Shown piece after piece: positions 17,547 through 26,544 of a stretch of 31,556 bases of DNA. Where the stretch lies: the NCBI GenBank assembly GCA_031280545.1, contig JAITGP010000044.1, positions 1-31,556 on the forward strand. The letters run 5' to 3'. The notes beneath the pieces were generated by a model that ran no database searches, was not told the DNA's origin, and was given only the letters and a program-made list of their open reading frames with translations. The DNA comes from Candidatus Peribacteria bacterium (GTDB lineage: Bacteria > Patescibacteria > JAEDAM01 > Absconditabacterales > Absconditicoccaceae). Both the position numbers and the translations under genes were made by a program. Positions within the stretch are counted from its first letter, which is position 1. Every line of letters begins with the position of its first letter.

Positions 17547-18485
17547 ATGGAAATCAAAAAAATCGACACTACGCAAATCACCACACCATCTCCCCAGACG
17601 AGACCAGAAACATTCTCGGATTTTGTCGGACAAGAACAGATCAAAAAAATGCTGAAAACTGCCATCGGTTCCGCTCAGAAAAGAGCAGGAAATTTGGGGC
17701 ATATTCTCTTTTCATGACCGAGCGGATTTGGGAAAACGACGATGGCACATATTATCGCTTCTCAGCTGGGAGTCCAAATGAAAGTGGTGACGGCTTACGC
17801 CATTAGCAAACCCAGTGAAATCGTCAGCATTTTAAATAGTTTAGAAAGCGGAGATATTTTGTTTATCGATGAGATTCACCGTTTGAAGCCTACAATCGAA
17901 GAGGTGCTCTATATCGCGATGGAAGATTTTGTCATCGATATGGTAATGCCTGAGGGCGGGGGAGTGAGAATTCCTATCAATCCGTTTACCCTGATTTGAG
18001 CCACTACCAAACCAGAAATGCTCTCTCAGCCGATGAAAAATAGATGTATCTATTCCTTTCACTTCACCGACTATACCTTTGAAGAAAAACAGATCATCAT
18101 CAAAAGATACCTCCAACACTATCAAATTGCTTTCACAGATACTCCATTACTGGCAGAAATAGCCAAGAAAGTTGATTCTGTCCCACGTGAAATCCATAAT
18201 TTGTGTATCAAGATCAGAGATTTTTGTGTGAATCATGGAGTAGAAAAATTGACCCCAAATGTTCGATCAGATTTTCTGACTCATTCTCAGATCAAAGAAG
18301 GCTGAATGACTCCCTTACATCTGCAATATTTGGATGTATTAGCACATTATGATCGTCCCTTGGGGGCCAAAGCTATTGCAGCACAATTAGGAGTAAACGA
18401 AAAATCGCTCGAAGAAGATATTGAGCCCTTGCTTCTAAAACTCGGGAAGATAGAAAAAACTCCCACAGGGAGAGTTTTATTGTAA
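17547..18485 (+). CDS. ruvB: Holliday junction branch-migration ATPase RuvB
   Basis: 312 residues with three TGA = Gly, TAA stop. RuvB drives branch migration at RuvA-bound Holliday junctions. Features: TFSDFVGQEQIKK, Walker A SGPSGFGKTTMAH (first Gly at residue 57 is TGA), Walker B DILFIDEIHRL, GATTKPEML (near 151-159; its Gly is TGA), and a winged-helix C-terminus (TPLHLQYLDVLAHYDRPLGAKAIA in parts). RuvB usually has GATTR at the arginine-finger position; here it is GATTK. The start ATG gives the normal N-terminus; an in-frame TTG at 17499 is not needed. The gene is convergent with pilT, with only four bases between the stops. ruvA and ruvC are not here. Confidence 0.93.
18456..18478 (+). 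terminator. Hairpin with T tail inside the end of ruvB
   Basis: AAAACTCCC-ACA-GGG, a two-base bulge, then AGTTTT. It lies within the last codons of ruvB and could stop transcription before the convergent pilT. Confidence 0.5.
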
Positions 18486-18489
18486 GATA

Positions 18490-19704
18490 TTATACCTGAA
18501 ATCCTTTTGTCTGCAATTCTCTTCTTACGTGATCATGATCATTCGCATTCGCCATAGCCATTTCTGGAGTGATAAGCCCTTGAGCGGCGAGATTAGCCAG
18601 ATTATCTTCCAGAAGTTGCATTCCGACATTTCTATTGGTATACATCACATTTTTAATCTGATTCATTTTATTTTCTCTAATCGTATTTTCCACTGCAGTA
18701 TTATTGAGCAGGATCTCATGAGCAGGCACCATTCCTTTTCCATCAGCTTTTCTCAGCAGTTTCTGGATAATAATCGCTGTCATATTCTCAGAAATCTGAT
18801 TTCTAATTTGAGGTTGTTCATCAGCCGGGAACATGGAGATAATCTTATTGATCGTCTGTTCAGCGGATCTGGAGTGAATTGTAGTCATCACAAGATGTCC
18901 TGTTTCCGCTAAGGCAATGGCGTTTCTCAGCGAATCTGGATCCCTGATCTCTCCAAAGAGAATCACATCGGGTCTCTGCCTGAGGGCGAATTTCATTGCT
19001 CCTGCGAAACTCGTAATATCTTTCCCGAGCTGTTTCTGCTCAAAAAGAGCTTTTTTTGGTTCAAAGACGTACTCAATCGGGTCTTCAATGGTGATAATAT
19101 GCTTAGGCTTAGCCATATTAATTTCTTCGATCATAGCTGCGAGAGTCGTAGATTTTCCAGAACCCGTAGGTCCTGCCACAAAAATGATTCCGTTCGTCTT
19201 TTGAATCAGCTGTTTAAAAATCTGAGGCAACCCTTTTTCATCAATGGTAGGAATCTTTTCCTCCAAAAGTCTTACCACAATCATGAAATGATCTCTCTGA
19301 CGGGAAATATTCACCCTATAACGTCTTCCATGCATCGACATACCTAGATCACAGGCCAGATTGGTGGTATAGTTTTTTCTATCTTCCTCACTCATCATAT
19401 AGTTAGCAATCCCATCCAACGTCTGGTCATCCAGTTTTGGTACTCCCTGAATTCTTCTTGCTTCTCCAAACACTCTCAGTGTTGGTTCTTCACCATACGT
19501 GAGATAAATATCCGAACTATCATACTTGATCATCATATCAAAAAGATGTTCCAAATACTTGATAGGATCAGAAGAAACTGAATTTGTCCCCTCTGCGGGT
19601 GCTTGGGCAGGAGTAGCTTGAACAGGCTGAGCTACTGGGGCTTGTTGTGCTTGCGGAACGGGTGCTGTTGCGGGAACTTGTGGGGTGAGAGGAGTATCAG
19701 ACAT
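18490..19704 (-). CDS. pilT: Type IV pilus retraction ATPase PilT
   Basis: 404 residues, TAA stop, no TGA in spite of many glycines. Secretion-type ATPase: a Pro/Gln/Ala-rich N-terminus (residues 1-45), then a PilT N-domain (HLFDMMIKYDSSDIYLTYG), Walker A GPTGSGKST (178-186), the Asp box TIEDPIEYVF, Walker B ILFGEIRDPDS, and the His box GHLVMTTIHS. The AIRNLIRE-type motif of classical PilT is not seen; the C-terminus ends RRELQTKGFQV. It powers retraction of type IV pili at the inner face of the membrane. No other pilus gene is in the window. Promoter 19739-19766. Confidence 0.93.
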   Translation of the reverse strand: MSDTPLTPQVPATAPVPQAQQAPVAQPVQATPAQAPAEGTNSVSSDPIKYLEHLFDMMIKYDSSDIYLTYGEEPTLRVFGEARRIQGVPKLDDQTLDGIANYMMSEEDRKNYTTNLACDLGMSMHGRRYRVNISRQRDHFMIVVRLLEEKIPTIDEKGLPQIFKQLIQKTNGIIFVAGPTGSGKSTTLAAMIEEINMAKPKHIITIEDPIEYVFEPKKALFEQKQLGKDITSFAGAMKFALRQRPDVILFGEIRDPDSLRNAIALAETGHLVMTTIHSRSAEQTINKIISMFPADEQPQIRNQISENMTAIIIQKLLRKADGKGMVPAHEILLNNTAVENTIRENKMNQIKNVMYTNRNVGMQLLEDNLANLAAQGLITPEMAMANANDHDHVRRELQTKGFQV

Positions 19705-19738
19705 TAAAAAGAGATTAGAGAGTAAAGTACATCTCCTA

Positions 19739-19766
19739 AGTATACTCAGAATTTTTTATTTTGCAA
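19739..19766 (-). promoter_or_regulatory. Promoter of pilT
   Basis: On the minus strand TTGCAA (19766-19761), 16-bp spacer, TATACT (19744-19739). The -35 box adjoins the T run of the preceding gene's terminator. Confidence 0.65.
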
Positions 19767-19790
19767 AAAAAGCCCCACATTTTATGGGGA
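19767..19790 (-). terminator. Terminator of the multi-pass membrane protein gene
   Basis: On the minus strand CCCCATA-AAA-TGTGGGG followed by CTTTTTTT. It lies directly upstream of the pilT -35 box, so termination and the next promoter are packed within about 50 bases. Confidence 0.7.
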
Positions 19791-19809
19791 CTTCCTAATT
19801 TGCCGTTGA

Positions 19810-21417
19810 TTATGTTTCTAATTTAGAAACTATGAGGTCTTTTTTTTGGTAGAGTCTATCAAGCATAACATAGCTTCCTTGTAAACGCGGAAGAAGAGCC
19901 GAGAGCGTAATATTTCCTGCAATATTATATCGATTCCAAGGTTGAGAACCTAAAGCAGAGTAGTCGTAGTCAGGTGTAAGTCAAAGTAAAACGAGTTCAG
20001 TACTTTCCTTGATGGCATATTTATATTTTTCCCTCGTGAATTCTCTATCGTAGAAGGGCTTTTTTAGAATTAAAGCTCAGTAGATATCCAAATAAGGAGG
20101 TTCAATATTCACTCCAATAGTATTAATCTCATCAGGACTTTTGAAATCAAAATCGCGAACCATTTCAGACATCGCAGTATATTCTCCTTTGAAAATATTT
20201 CTAATTGCAGTTTCCTTTTCGGTAGTTAAAATATTTTTGTAAGTCTCTAAGATACGAGCTCTATCTTCTGTGTTAAGTTCATGGTGGTTAATGAGATATT
20301 CGGTACCAGCAGTAGCTAAGTTGGTTCCGACTATTGCGATGAGTCCTTGTACGAGTGAACTATAGGTAGAGAGATACTTATCTCCTAATTTAAGGGCTAG
20401 GATATTGAGATCCACCGCAGTTGATAGATCCCCTGTATCGGCATAATACCCAACTAAACGTAGAAGTACTCTTTCTACTGCTTGGATATTTTGGAGTTTT
20501 GGTAGGGTAGTATCGGTATTTTTTCGCTCCATTTCTACAATCTTTATTAAACAAGGGAAAAAATCAGAATTTTTCAGAGTTTCCACTTTCTCTATCTCTA
20601 AAGCATCAGGGTTTGCTAGGAGAAACTCTGCAAAAGTATTATATCTCTCTTGAGGTTGTCCGTATACTCTATTTGAAGAGACTCGTTGCCCAGGGGTTGT
20701 TAAATACTTCTCATCCGATGGAGAAAGATTATTTTCATAATTTATTGAACTTCCAATCTCTTTACTTCAATAAATAAAGGAATACTTTTCTTTTTCTTGA
20801 CTTAAAGGATGTTCTATATCTCCAATTAGCTTTCTTAACTCTTCATAGCCATTTTCTACATCTGGCAAATCAGGTTTTTCTCGTGTTTTCTCAAAATAAG
20901 AATCTGGTACGAAAGGTACGGTTTGTACTTGCTTTCCAATGAAGAAGTAAACCGTCGTAAGCAGACTTATTACCAAAAATACTACTACTGCAGAAATCCG
21001 TTGCTTATGTTGAGATTTCCATTGTTCTGGGATACTTTCAATCGGTGTTTTTAGTCTTTTTTGTTGAATCTCTAAAGTAAGGATAAAACTTATCGAAAAG
21101 AGGATAAAACAAACTTCAAGGATCTCTCATATTCCAAAGGAAAGAGGATGATTTTGGATCATTATCAGCATTCCTAAATAGATAGAAAGAATAGTAATGA
21201 TAATAAAAAAAGCCTTGACCCCCGCAAACGCTCGTCTTTTATTGCTATAGATACCTATCCCTGAGAGAAGAAAAGCAAGAGACAGAAGTACTAAAATTCC
21301 TCAGTCTTTCCAATTTTCAAGGAGAAGGCAGTTAAAGCTAGCGAGTAGAAGCCAGCTTGTAAAAATTCGCAGGATAGCACTTGCAAACTTATTCCAAAAG
21401 AGAATTTTTCTGTGCAT
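19810..21417 (-). CDS. Multi-pass membrane protein with large C-terminal domain, unknown function
   Basis: 535 residues, five TGA = Gly, TAA stop. Five probable membrane segments are in the N-terminal 200 residues (near ILRIFTSWLLLASFNCLLL, GILVLLSLAFLLSGIGI, FFIIITILSIYLGMLIM, VCFILFSISFILTL, AVVVFLVISLLTTVYFFIG). The remaining 330 or so residues are hydrophilic and mostly helical (NIQAVERVLLRLVGYYADTG, LKLGDKYLSTYSSLVQG), with a C-terminal ALLPRLQGSYVMLDRLYQKK. With an odd number of segments, the large domain is likely on the opposite side from the N-terminus. I recognise no family. The gene is invisible as a whole unless TGA is Gly. Start ATG at 21417; no Shine-Dalgarno site. Confidence 0.8.
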
Positions 21418-21483
21418 ATTGTTATCATAAGTAGAAAATAAAACACTTCACTATAAGTATAGATAAATATTTATACTTGTCAA

Positions 21484-22134
21484 CTAATTAGCAACCTCTT
21501 TCCTACGCCCTAAAAACCACCCAATAACAATCGGCAAAATCGAAATGAAAATAATTGCAAGAATAATAAGTGAAAAATTCTCTCTCACAAACTCCACATT
21601 CCCAAAAAAATATCCTACCCAGACAAAAAGAGATGTCCACGCAAATCCCCCGATGACATTATAGGAGAGAAATTTCCCATACTTCATCTTCCCCACTCCC
21701 GCTACAAACGGTGCAAACGTGCGAACAATCGGCACAAACCTTGCATAAATGATCGTCATTGGACCATACTTATCATAAAAAGATTCAGTCTTTTCTAAAT
21801 ATTGAGGCTTGAAAATTTTGGGATATTTTGTGAACGCTTTCTTTCCTAGATAACGACCAATTTCATAATTGACGGTATCTCCCAGTACTGCAGCGATAAA
21901 ACACCCCCCTCGCAATATCCAAACATGTAATCCCTCAGAAATCGCAGCTAACGCTCCCGCTGCAAAAAGCATGGAATCACCAGGCAGAAAAGGCAGAATT
22001 ACCACTCCAGTCTCCACAAAAATAATGCCAAAGAGGATTGCATAGGTAAAAGCCCCATATTCTGTCACGAAAAAGTCCAAATGTTGGTCAATATGAAGAA
22101 CGAAATCAATCACGGTTTTTATAAGCGTAAACAT
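21484..22134 (-). CDS. DedA family membrane protein
   Basis: 216 residues, TAG stop, no TGA. DedA/VTT fold: FVETGVVILPFLPGDSMLFAAGALA (in parts FVETGVVILPFLPGD, SMLFAAGALA) carries the FExxxPxxPGE-like motif; the second half has YARFVPIVRTFAPFVAGVGKM, the conserved F/G-x-R...R pattern; GRYLGKKAF lies between. Four to five membrane segments. DedA proteins move or sense lipids (undecaprenyl phosphate or phosphatidylethanolamine in some) and support envelope integrity; the substrate here is unknown. It lies between two unknown membrane-protein genes, all on the minus strand. Confidence 0.93.
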   Translation of the reverse strand: MFTLIKTVIDFVLHIDQHLDFFVTEYGAFTYAILFGIIFVETGVVILPFLPGDSMLFAAGALAAISEGLHVWILRGGCFIAAVLGDTVNYEIGRYLGKKAFTKYPKIFKPQYLEKTESFYDKYGPMTIIYARFVPIVRTFAPFVAGVGKMKYGKFLSYNVIGGFAWTSLFVWVGYFFGNVEFVRENFSLIILAIIFISILPIVIGWFLGRRKEVAN

Positions 22135-22205
22135 AGAAAAAAGAGAAATAAATATTTATCCCTTATTAGTGTTTTTGCTGGGATTTACAAGAGAAAGAAA
22201 ATTAT

Positions 22206-22601
22206 CTATACCTTAAAACTAATATAACTAATAAATCCATGTCCTCGTAAAATAAATCCTAAATATCCCGAAACAATAAGAAATAGTAGCAAAGAAAGCG
22301 ATAAGGATTTTCGAGTGAATACTTTATTTTTTATATCTATCCCTTGGGTAATCAAAAACACGATAACCGTCAGGAGAATCCCCCACAGAGCGTAATATCC
22401 TATTTCTCAAAAAATAACCTCTATGATAAATCAATTTACGGTGTCAGCCTGTTCTCAGAAGGTCAGATTTGTAGAACTTGTTTGGTATAAATAATTTAGT
22501 GAATAGCTCTTTGAAAAGAAAACGATAAAGACAAAGAGGGTATATAAAAAGGATGCTAATACTCATTTTTTTGTGGTAGAACTGAGGAGGGGGGGGGTCA
22601 T
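22206..22601 (-). CDS. Small three-helix membrane protein with G9 tract at its start
   Basis: 131 residues, TAG stop, four TGA = Gly. Read as Met-Thr-Pro-Pro-Leu-Leu, codons 2-5 contain a run of nine C on the coding strand. Three membrane segments follow (VLASFLYTLFVFIVFF, YYALWGILLTVIVFLI, LSLSLLLFLIVSGYLGFIL) with a loop SLNYLYQTSSTNLTFGEQAD between the first two. The frame stays open only when TGA is Gly. The C run directly after the ATG is a candidate slippage site: gain or loss of one base would shift the frame. Function unknown. AT-rich TATAAT-like DNA lies about 30 bases upstream (near 22632-22640). 71 bases separate it from DedA. Confidence 0.72.
22589..22597. repeat. G9 homopolymer tract (candidate phase-variation site)
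   Basis: Nine consecutive G on the plus strand, in a strongly AT-rich genome, two bases inside the start of the small membrane protein gene. Confidence 0.8.
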
Positions 22602-22695
22602 GAGGTTAGTAGGAGTAGGATAAAATATATTATATAAGCTATAATAATATAGTAATATAGTAAATCAAGCCTTTTATTTATTAGATTAATATATA

Positions 22696-22726
22696 AAAGT
22701 CCCACATGTATACATCATGGGACTTT
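22696..22726 (-). terminator. Terminator of the small secreted protein gene
   Basis: AAAGTCCCA and TGGGACTTT form a perfect 9-bp stem. On the minus strand TTTTATATATTAA follows. Confidence 0.7.
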
Positions 22727-22739
22727 AAGCTAAGTTAGA

Positions 22740-23183
22740 TTACTGTGTGGATAGACATACAGTTCCAGATACAAGATAAGGAGCAACTCCTATCGAATAG
22801 TAAACCTTTACTGTGGAAGGATTAGGAACTTCTTCATGAATCAAACATACGCCAGGAAGAATTACTAAAGAATAAGATTTCACCTGATTACCAGTAGCAT
22901 CTCGTTCTTGGATAGTGATTCCCTTTTGGGTATTGTGGTTATGCTCAGCAGTAATGACATATTTTGTACAACTACCACAATTAAATGTATGTGATGTCGG
23001 AAGAGCAGAGAATCCATCACAATCACTGAAACTTTGTACCCCTGTGCTGGATACACTAGAAGCATCTACAATAGATGGTTCATTATTAACAACAGCTTCA
23101 TTACTTCCATTCCAAGCATAAGCTGTAATTGATACGATGACAAACATCGCAATAAAAACCGAAAACCATTTTTTTGTTTTCAT
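22740..23183 (-). CDS. Small secreted Cys-containing protein of unknown function
   Basis: 147 residues, TAA stop, no TGA among nine glycines. Residues 1-23 (MKTKKWFSVFIAMFVIVSITAYA) are a clear signal peptide with AYA cleavage site. The mature part is Ser/Val-rich, then SDCDGFSAL, FNCGSCTKYVITAEHN, and two more Cys, pointing to disulphides in an exported protein. No family recognised. A long upstream gap (23184-23515) with hairpins precedes it. Its TGA-free glycines and the signal peptide style resemble those of the M23 lipoprotein on the other side of recJ; both may be acquired from a standard-code bacterium. Confidence 0.75.
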   Translation of the reverse strand: MKTKKWFSVFIAMFVIVSITAYAWNGSNEAVVNNEPSIVDASSVSSTGVQSFSDCDGFSALPTSHTFNCGSCTKYVITAEHNHNTQKGITIQERDATGNQVKSYSLVILPGVCLIHEEVPNPSTVKVYYSIGVAPYLVSGTVCLSTQ

Positions 23184-23515
23184 ATATTTGTTATTATTTT
23201 AGCTCCTAAGGTAGTGTCAGAGCGTCCATTAACTAAGTAAGGTCTACCGTTCCCTACTATCTCATTATCTCACTGGGTAAGTACCCAATGAAACCAAGAG
23301 AGACATCCTTGAAAGACCTTGATGGCGTAGAAGCTATCTTTTTACTTCTGCATTTCTGCTTTATATTTTTGTTTTAAAATCTGCTTATAAGAAACTCCGA
23401 TCTAAATGCAAGATAAAAACTTATAAAAATATTTTCTCAAAAAACACCTATTGCATCTCCCACCCAAAACACTACACTACCATCACATGATATTTTTCTA
23501 CTACTAGTATAACCT
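23184..23515. other. 332-base divergent gap between the small secreted protein gene and recJ
   Basis: No gene seen in any frame with TGA = Gly. It holds a hairpin at 23271-23290 (CACTGGGT-AAGT-ACCCAATG, 8 bp) and an imperfect GGTAG...CTACC pairing in the 5' leader of the minus-strand gene. The recJ end has TATAAC (23508-23513), two bases before its ATG. I cannot name a riboswitch. Confidence 0.5.
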
Positions 23516-25171
23516 ATGAGATACGAACTCCTCAATCAATCCTACGAACTTCCCTTTATAGAGAGATTACTTACTATCAGAAAAATTGCCTCTGACTCGG
23601 AGTCTTTTTTCCAACCAAGCTTCACCAATACCCGGCACGACCCTTTCCTCCTCAATGATATGAAAAAAGCTGTAGAGCATATCATTCAGGCGATGAGAAA
23701 CCACGACAAAATTATGATTTTCGGGGATTATGACGTGGATGGAGTGACGGCGAGCTATTGTCTCTATAAGTTTCTCAGATACTTTTTGAAATACCCTGAA
23801 GTCAGCATTATGTACCCCAATAGAAAAGAAGACGGATACGGACTAAAAGTAAAACACCTAGAAGACATGAAAACCAAGGGCGTGGATCTTGTGATTACCG
23901 TAGATAATGGAATCACCTCCATCGAAGAAGCTCTCTATGCCAAAACCCTCAATATCGACCTCATCATCACCGATCACCATCACCCTCTCAATGATCTCCC
24001 CGCGGCGATCGCTGTGGTAAATCCTTGTTGCAGTCCAAAGTACCCGTTTCACGGACTGGCAGGAGTCGGAGTAGCCTTTAAACTCATCAATGCTTTGCTC
24101 ACCAAATGTACCTTTGATAGCAAGAAAAAAAATCAGATTTTTAATTTCTTTTTGCCAATTGTGGCGATTGGGACGGTGGCGGACGTGGTGCCTCTCCTAG
24201 ATGAAAATAGATTCATCGTACAAAAAGGACTAGATCTGATCAATCATTCCCCAGACACACTTCCCCCCTCTTTAAAGGGATTTCTTTCCTATCTTAATAT
24301 CAAAAGTCCGGTCGACACCTATCATATCGGATTTGTGATTGGTCCTAGAATCAATGCGGGCGGGAGAATGCAATCTCCTTATGATAGCCTGAATATCCTC
24401 CTTCACGAGGGAGAACCCCAGCTAGCATTTCTCCAAAAAATTGACGAAATCAATAACGATAGGAGAAAGACTCAGGATCAAGGGTTTAAAGTAGCTGAAA
24501 AGATGGTTAATCTTGAAAAACATCTGCTTGTAGCTCGGAGCGAGGAATTCCATGAAGGCGTGATCGGGATTATGGCGGGGAGACTGACAGAAAAATATCA
24601 CAAGCCTTCTATGATTTTTAAAGTCGACCCCGAAAAAGGCACTGCTTCTGCGAGCCTGCGTGGCCCAGATTACTTTAATGTCATCGATATGATTTTGGCT
24701 CACGAGGAAATCCTCGAAAGATATGGTGGGCACAAAGGGGCATGAGGACTGACAGTCAAGATAGAAAAACTGGAGCTTCTCTGCGAAAAGATGCAGGAAT
24801 ACTGCTCAGATAAGATCCATACAGAAAACTTAGAAAAAGTAATCGTAGTCGATACCCAGATCTTTCCTCATGAATGGACTACAGAAAACTTCGCCCTAAT
24901 CGAGAAATTCACTCCTTTCGGAGAAGGAAATTCCGAGCCCCGCTTTTTATTCGAAAATATCGAAGTACATAGAGTAGAAAAAGTAGGGAAAAGCTGACAC
25001 GGGCACATGAAAATCTACGCCCAACGGGGAGATCTACTTATCCACGTGATGTTCCGAAGCAAGGGCGATAAATGTGATCTCTTGCCGAGTCAAATTTCTG
25101 TCATCGGGAAAATTAAAAGAGATACTTTCAATGGAGGGTGGTATGTAGATGGCGATGAGATTGTGGAGTAA
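23516..25171 (+). CDS. recJ: Single-stranded-DNA 5'-3' exonuclease RecJ
   Basis: 551 residues, two TGA = Gly (in HKGAG-GLTV and GKSG-HGHM), TAA stop. RecJ degrades single-stranded DNA in recombination and repair. DHH-family motifs: MIFGDYDVDGVTA (near 67-79), VITVDNGI, the DHHHP motif near 153-157, GVGVAFKLI, a DVVPLLDENR segment, and the DHHA1-type EGVIGIMAGRL with GGHKGAGG. A C-terminal OB-like part (FTPFGEGNSEPRFLFENIEV in parts, then HGHMKIYAQRGDLLIHVMFR) is typical of RecJ. Length is normal. The TATAAC box is almost in contact with the ATG, so a leaderless transcript is possible. Confidence 0.95.
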
Positions 25172-25525
25172 AACAGAGGAATTAAATAGATTAACTTTTC
25201 CTAAAATTTCCCTTGATTTTTATTCTAACATTTGTACAAACGCACACGTTGCAACAAAAAATAAAAACAAAAAATCACTATATACCTCCGCAGTACTGCG
25301 GGGTCAAGAGGCATAGCTATACTAGGTCCAGGATCTATCACTTGAATTTGATAGAATAGGGAAAATGATCGATGGGTCATTAGAACAATCCTTACAGTGA
25401 ATAACCGATGTGCTTGTTGTTCAGTACATCCAAAGCAGAGATAAGCGAATCTGTTAAATTAATTAGAATAAAGATAAAATTAATCTGATCTTTCTTTCGC
25501 TAGAGAGGTCATAAAATGAAAAATT
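25172..25525. other. 354-base gap with a hairpin-rich leader before the M23 lipoprotein gene
   Basis: No gene seen except a short out-of-frame ATG at 25516 (see findings). In order: TTGATT (25213-25218), 16 bases, TACAAA (25235-25240) as a weak promoter; the perfect palindrome CCGCAGTACTGCGG (25288-25301); TCTATCA/TGATAGA (25334-25355); ATGATC/GGTCAT (25365-25380); and GATGT/ACATC further on. The cluster suggests a structured leader or small RNA. Confidence 0.5.
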
Positions 25526-26464
25526 ATGAAACGGATAAAGTTTCTTACAGTGATTTGTGCGATGTTTTTCGTCGCAAGTATGTTAATGTTTTCATCTTGT
25601 GTTCAAGATGAGATAGAAAATGTTCTTACTTCTATCGAGGAGTCTGCAGCTAGCTCAGAACAACCAACTTTAAGATCTGGCGGATTAGAGTATGGCTACC
25701 ACATTGTAGGTACCTTACCCTTCTCAGGTGAAACAACTCATGGGAGACCAGGAGTGACGTATTACAAGTTCTTTGTGGCAAACCCCTTATCAGGGACTAC
25801 AGGAGTAGATATTATCTTTACTGCCCCTGATGGTGCCAACTATACGCACAGTATGGCATTAAATTCCTCAGGTAATTGGTATAAGGAAATGACACTTTCT
25901 CAACATGGACGATATACCTTTACGTATAAAGTTTATCGGAATGGTGCTTACTCCACATATACCCCTGATCCAAATTATATAGACAATACTTATGTCAATT
26001 TCTCGGGAAGTCCAAAAAAATTGATATGGCCATTCGGTGCGGATGGCTCCTCATGGGGAAGTAAAGGTAGTTGGTATATAAGCTGTGGTCCTGGTCAGAA
26101 TGAGCACACTGGTTCAACAGAACAATATTCTGTGGATTGGACAAAAACAGGAGGATCAAATGGAGCTACTGTAAAATCTCCATTAGATGGAAGAGTTGTT
26201 CGAAAGAGATTTCATGTAGATGGAGGGAATCAAATCGGCATTGAACAAACTATAGGTAATACTACATATGCTTTTCAAGTTGGACATCTACAGGGGCTTC
26301 TTTCTTCAATTCAAATTGGAGATTATGTACGTGCTGGTGAAACAATACTTGGATATATAGGGTCCACAGGTAATGCACAAGGTCCTCATGCTCATATGAC
26401 ATTGAGGACGGGTAATATTACTTCAGGAACATCTGTTGCCTTTGAGTTTTCAGCAAACCCATAA
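25526..26464 (+). CDS. M23 family peptidase-like lipoprotein
   Basis: 312 residues, TAA stop, no TGA although I count 39 glycines. Residues 1-25 form a lipoprotein signal with lipobox FSSC (Cys 25). A linker and an Ig-like or beta domain (near 55-160) precede the M23 (LytM) fold: His 194 and Asp 204 (in SVDW), GATVKSPLDGRVV, His 254 in VGHL, and the HxH motif GPHAHM (288 and 290). Such zinc enzymes cut peptidoglycan cross-bridges. The first ligand is spaced somewhat differently from classic HxGxD, so zinc binding should be modelled. The absence of TGA and a Bacteroidetes-like signal peptide suggest transfer from a standard-code donor. A second ATG ten bases upstream is in another frame. Confidence 0.9.
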   Translation: MKRIKFLTVICAMFFVASMLMFSSCVQDEIENVLTSIEESAASSEQPTLRSGGLEYGYHIVGTLPFSGETTHGRPGVTYYKFFVANPLSGTTGVDIIFTAPDGANYTHSMALNSSGNWYKEMTLSQHGRYTFTYKVYRNGAYSTYTPDPNYIDNTYVNFSGSPKKLIWPFGADGSSWGSKGSWYISCGPGQNEHTGSTEQYSVDWTKTGGSNGATVKSPLDGRVVRKRFHVDGGNQIGIEQTIGNTTYAFQVGHLQGLLSSIQIGDYVRAGETILGYIGSTGNAQGPHAHMTLRTGNITSGTSVAFEFSANP

Positions 26465-26492
26465 GACTTGATTTATATTAAGTAATATGTAT

Positions 26493-26523
26493 AAAATAGA
26501 GGAGTTTTCTCCTCTATTTTTAC
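26493..26523 (+). terminator. Terminator of the M23 lipoprotein gene
   Basis: AAAATAGAGGAG-TTTT-CTCCTCTATTTT is a perfect 12-bp hairpin, the longest in the window, with T-rich sequence after it. Confidence 0.9.
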
Positions 26524-26544
26524 TTTCCTTTCTTCTTACTTGAT

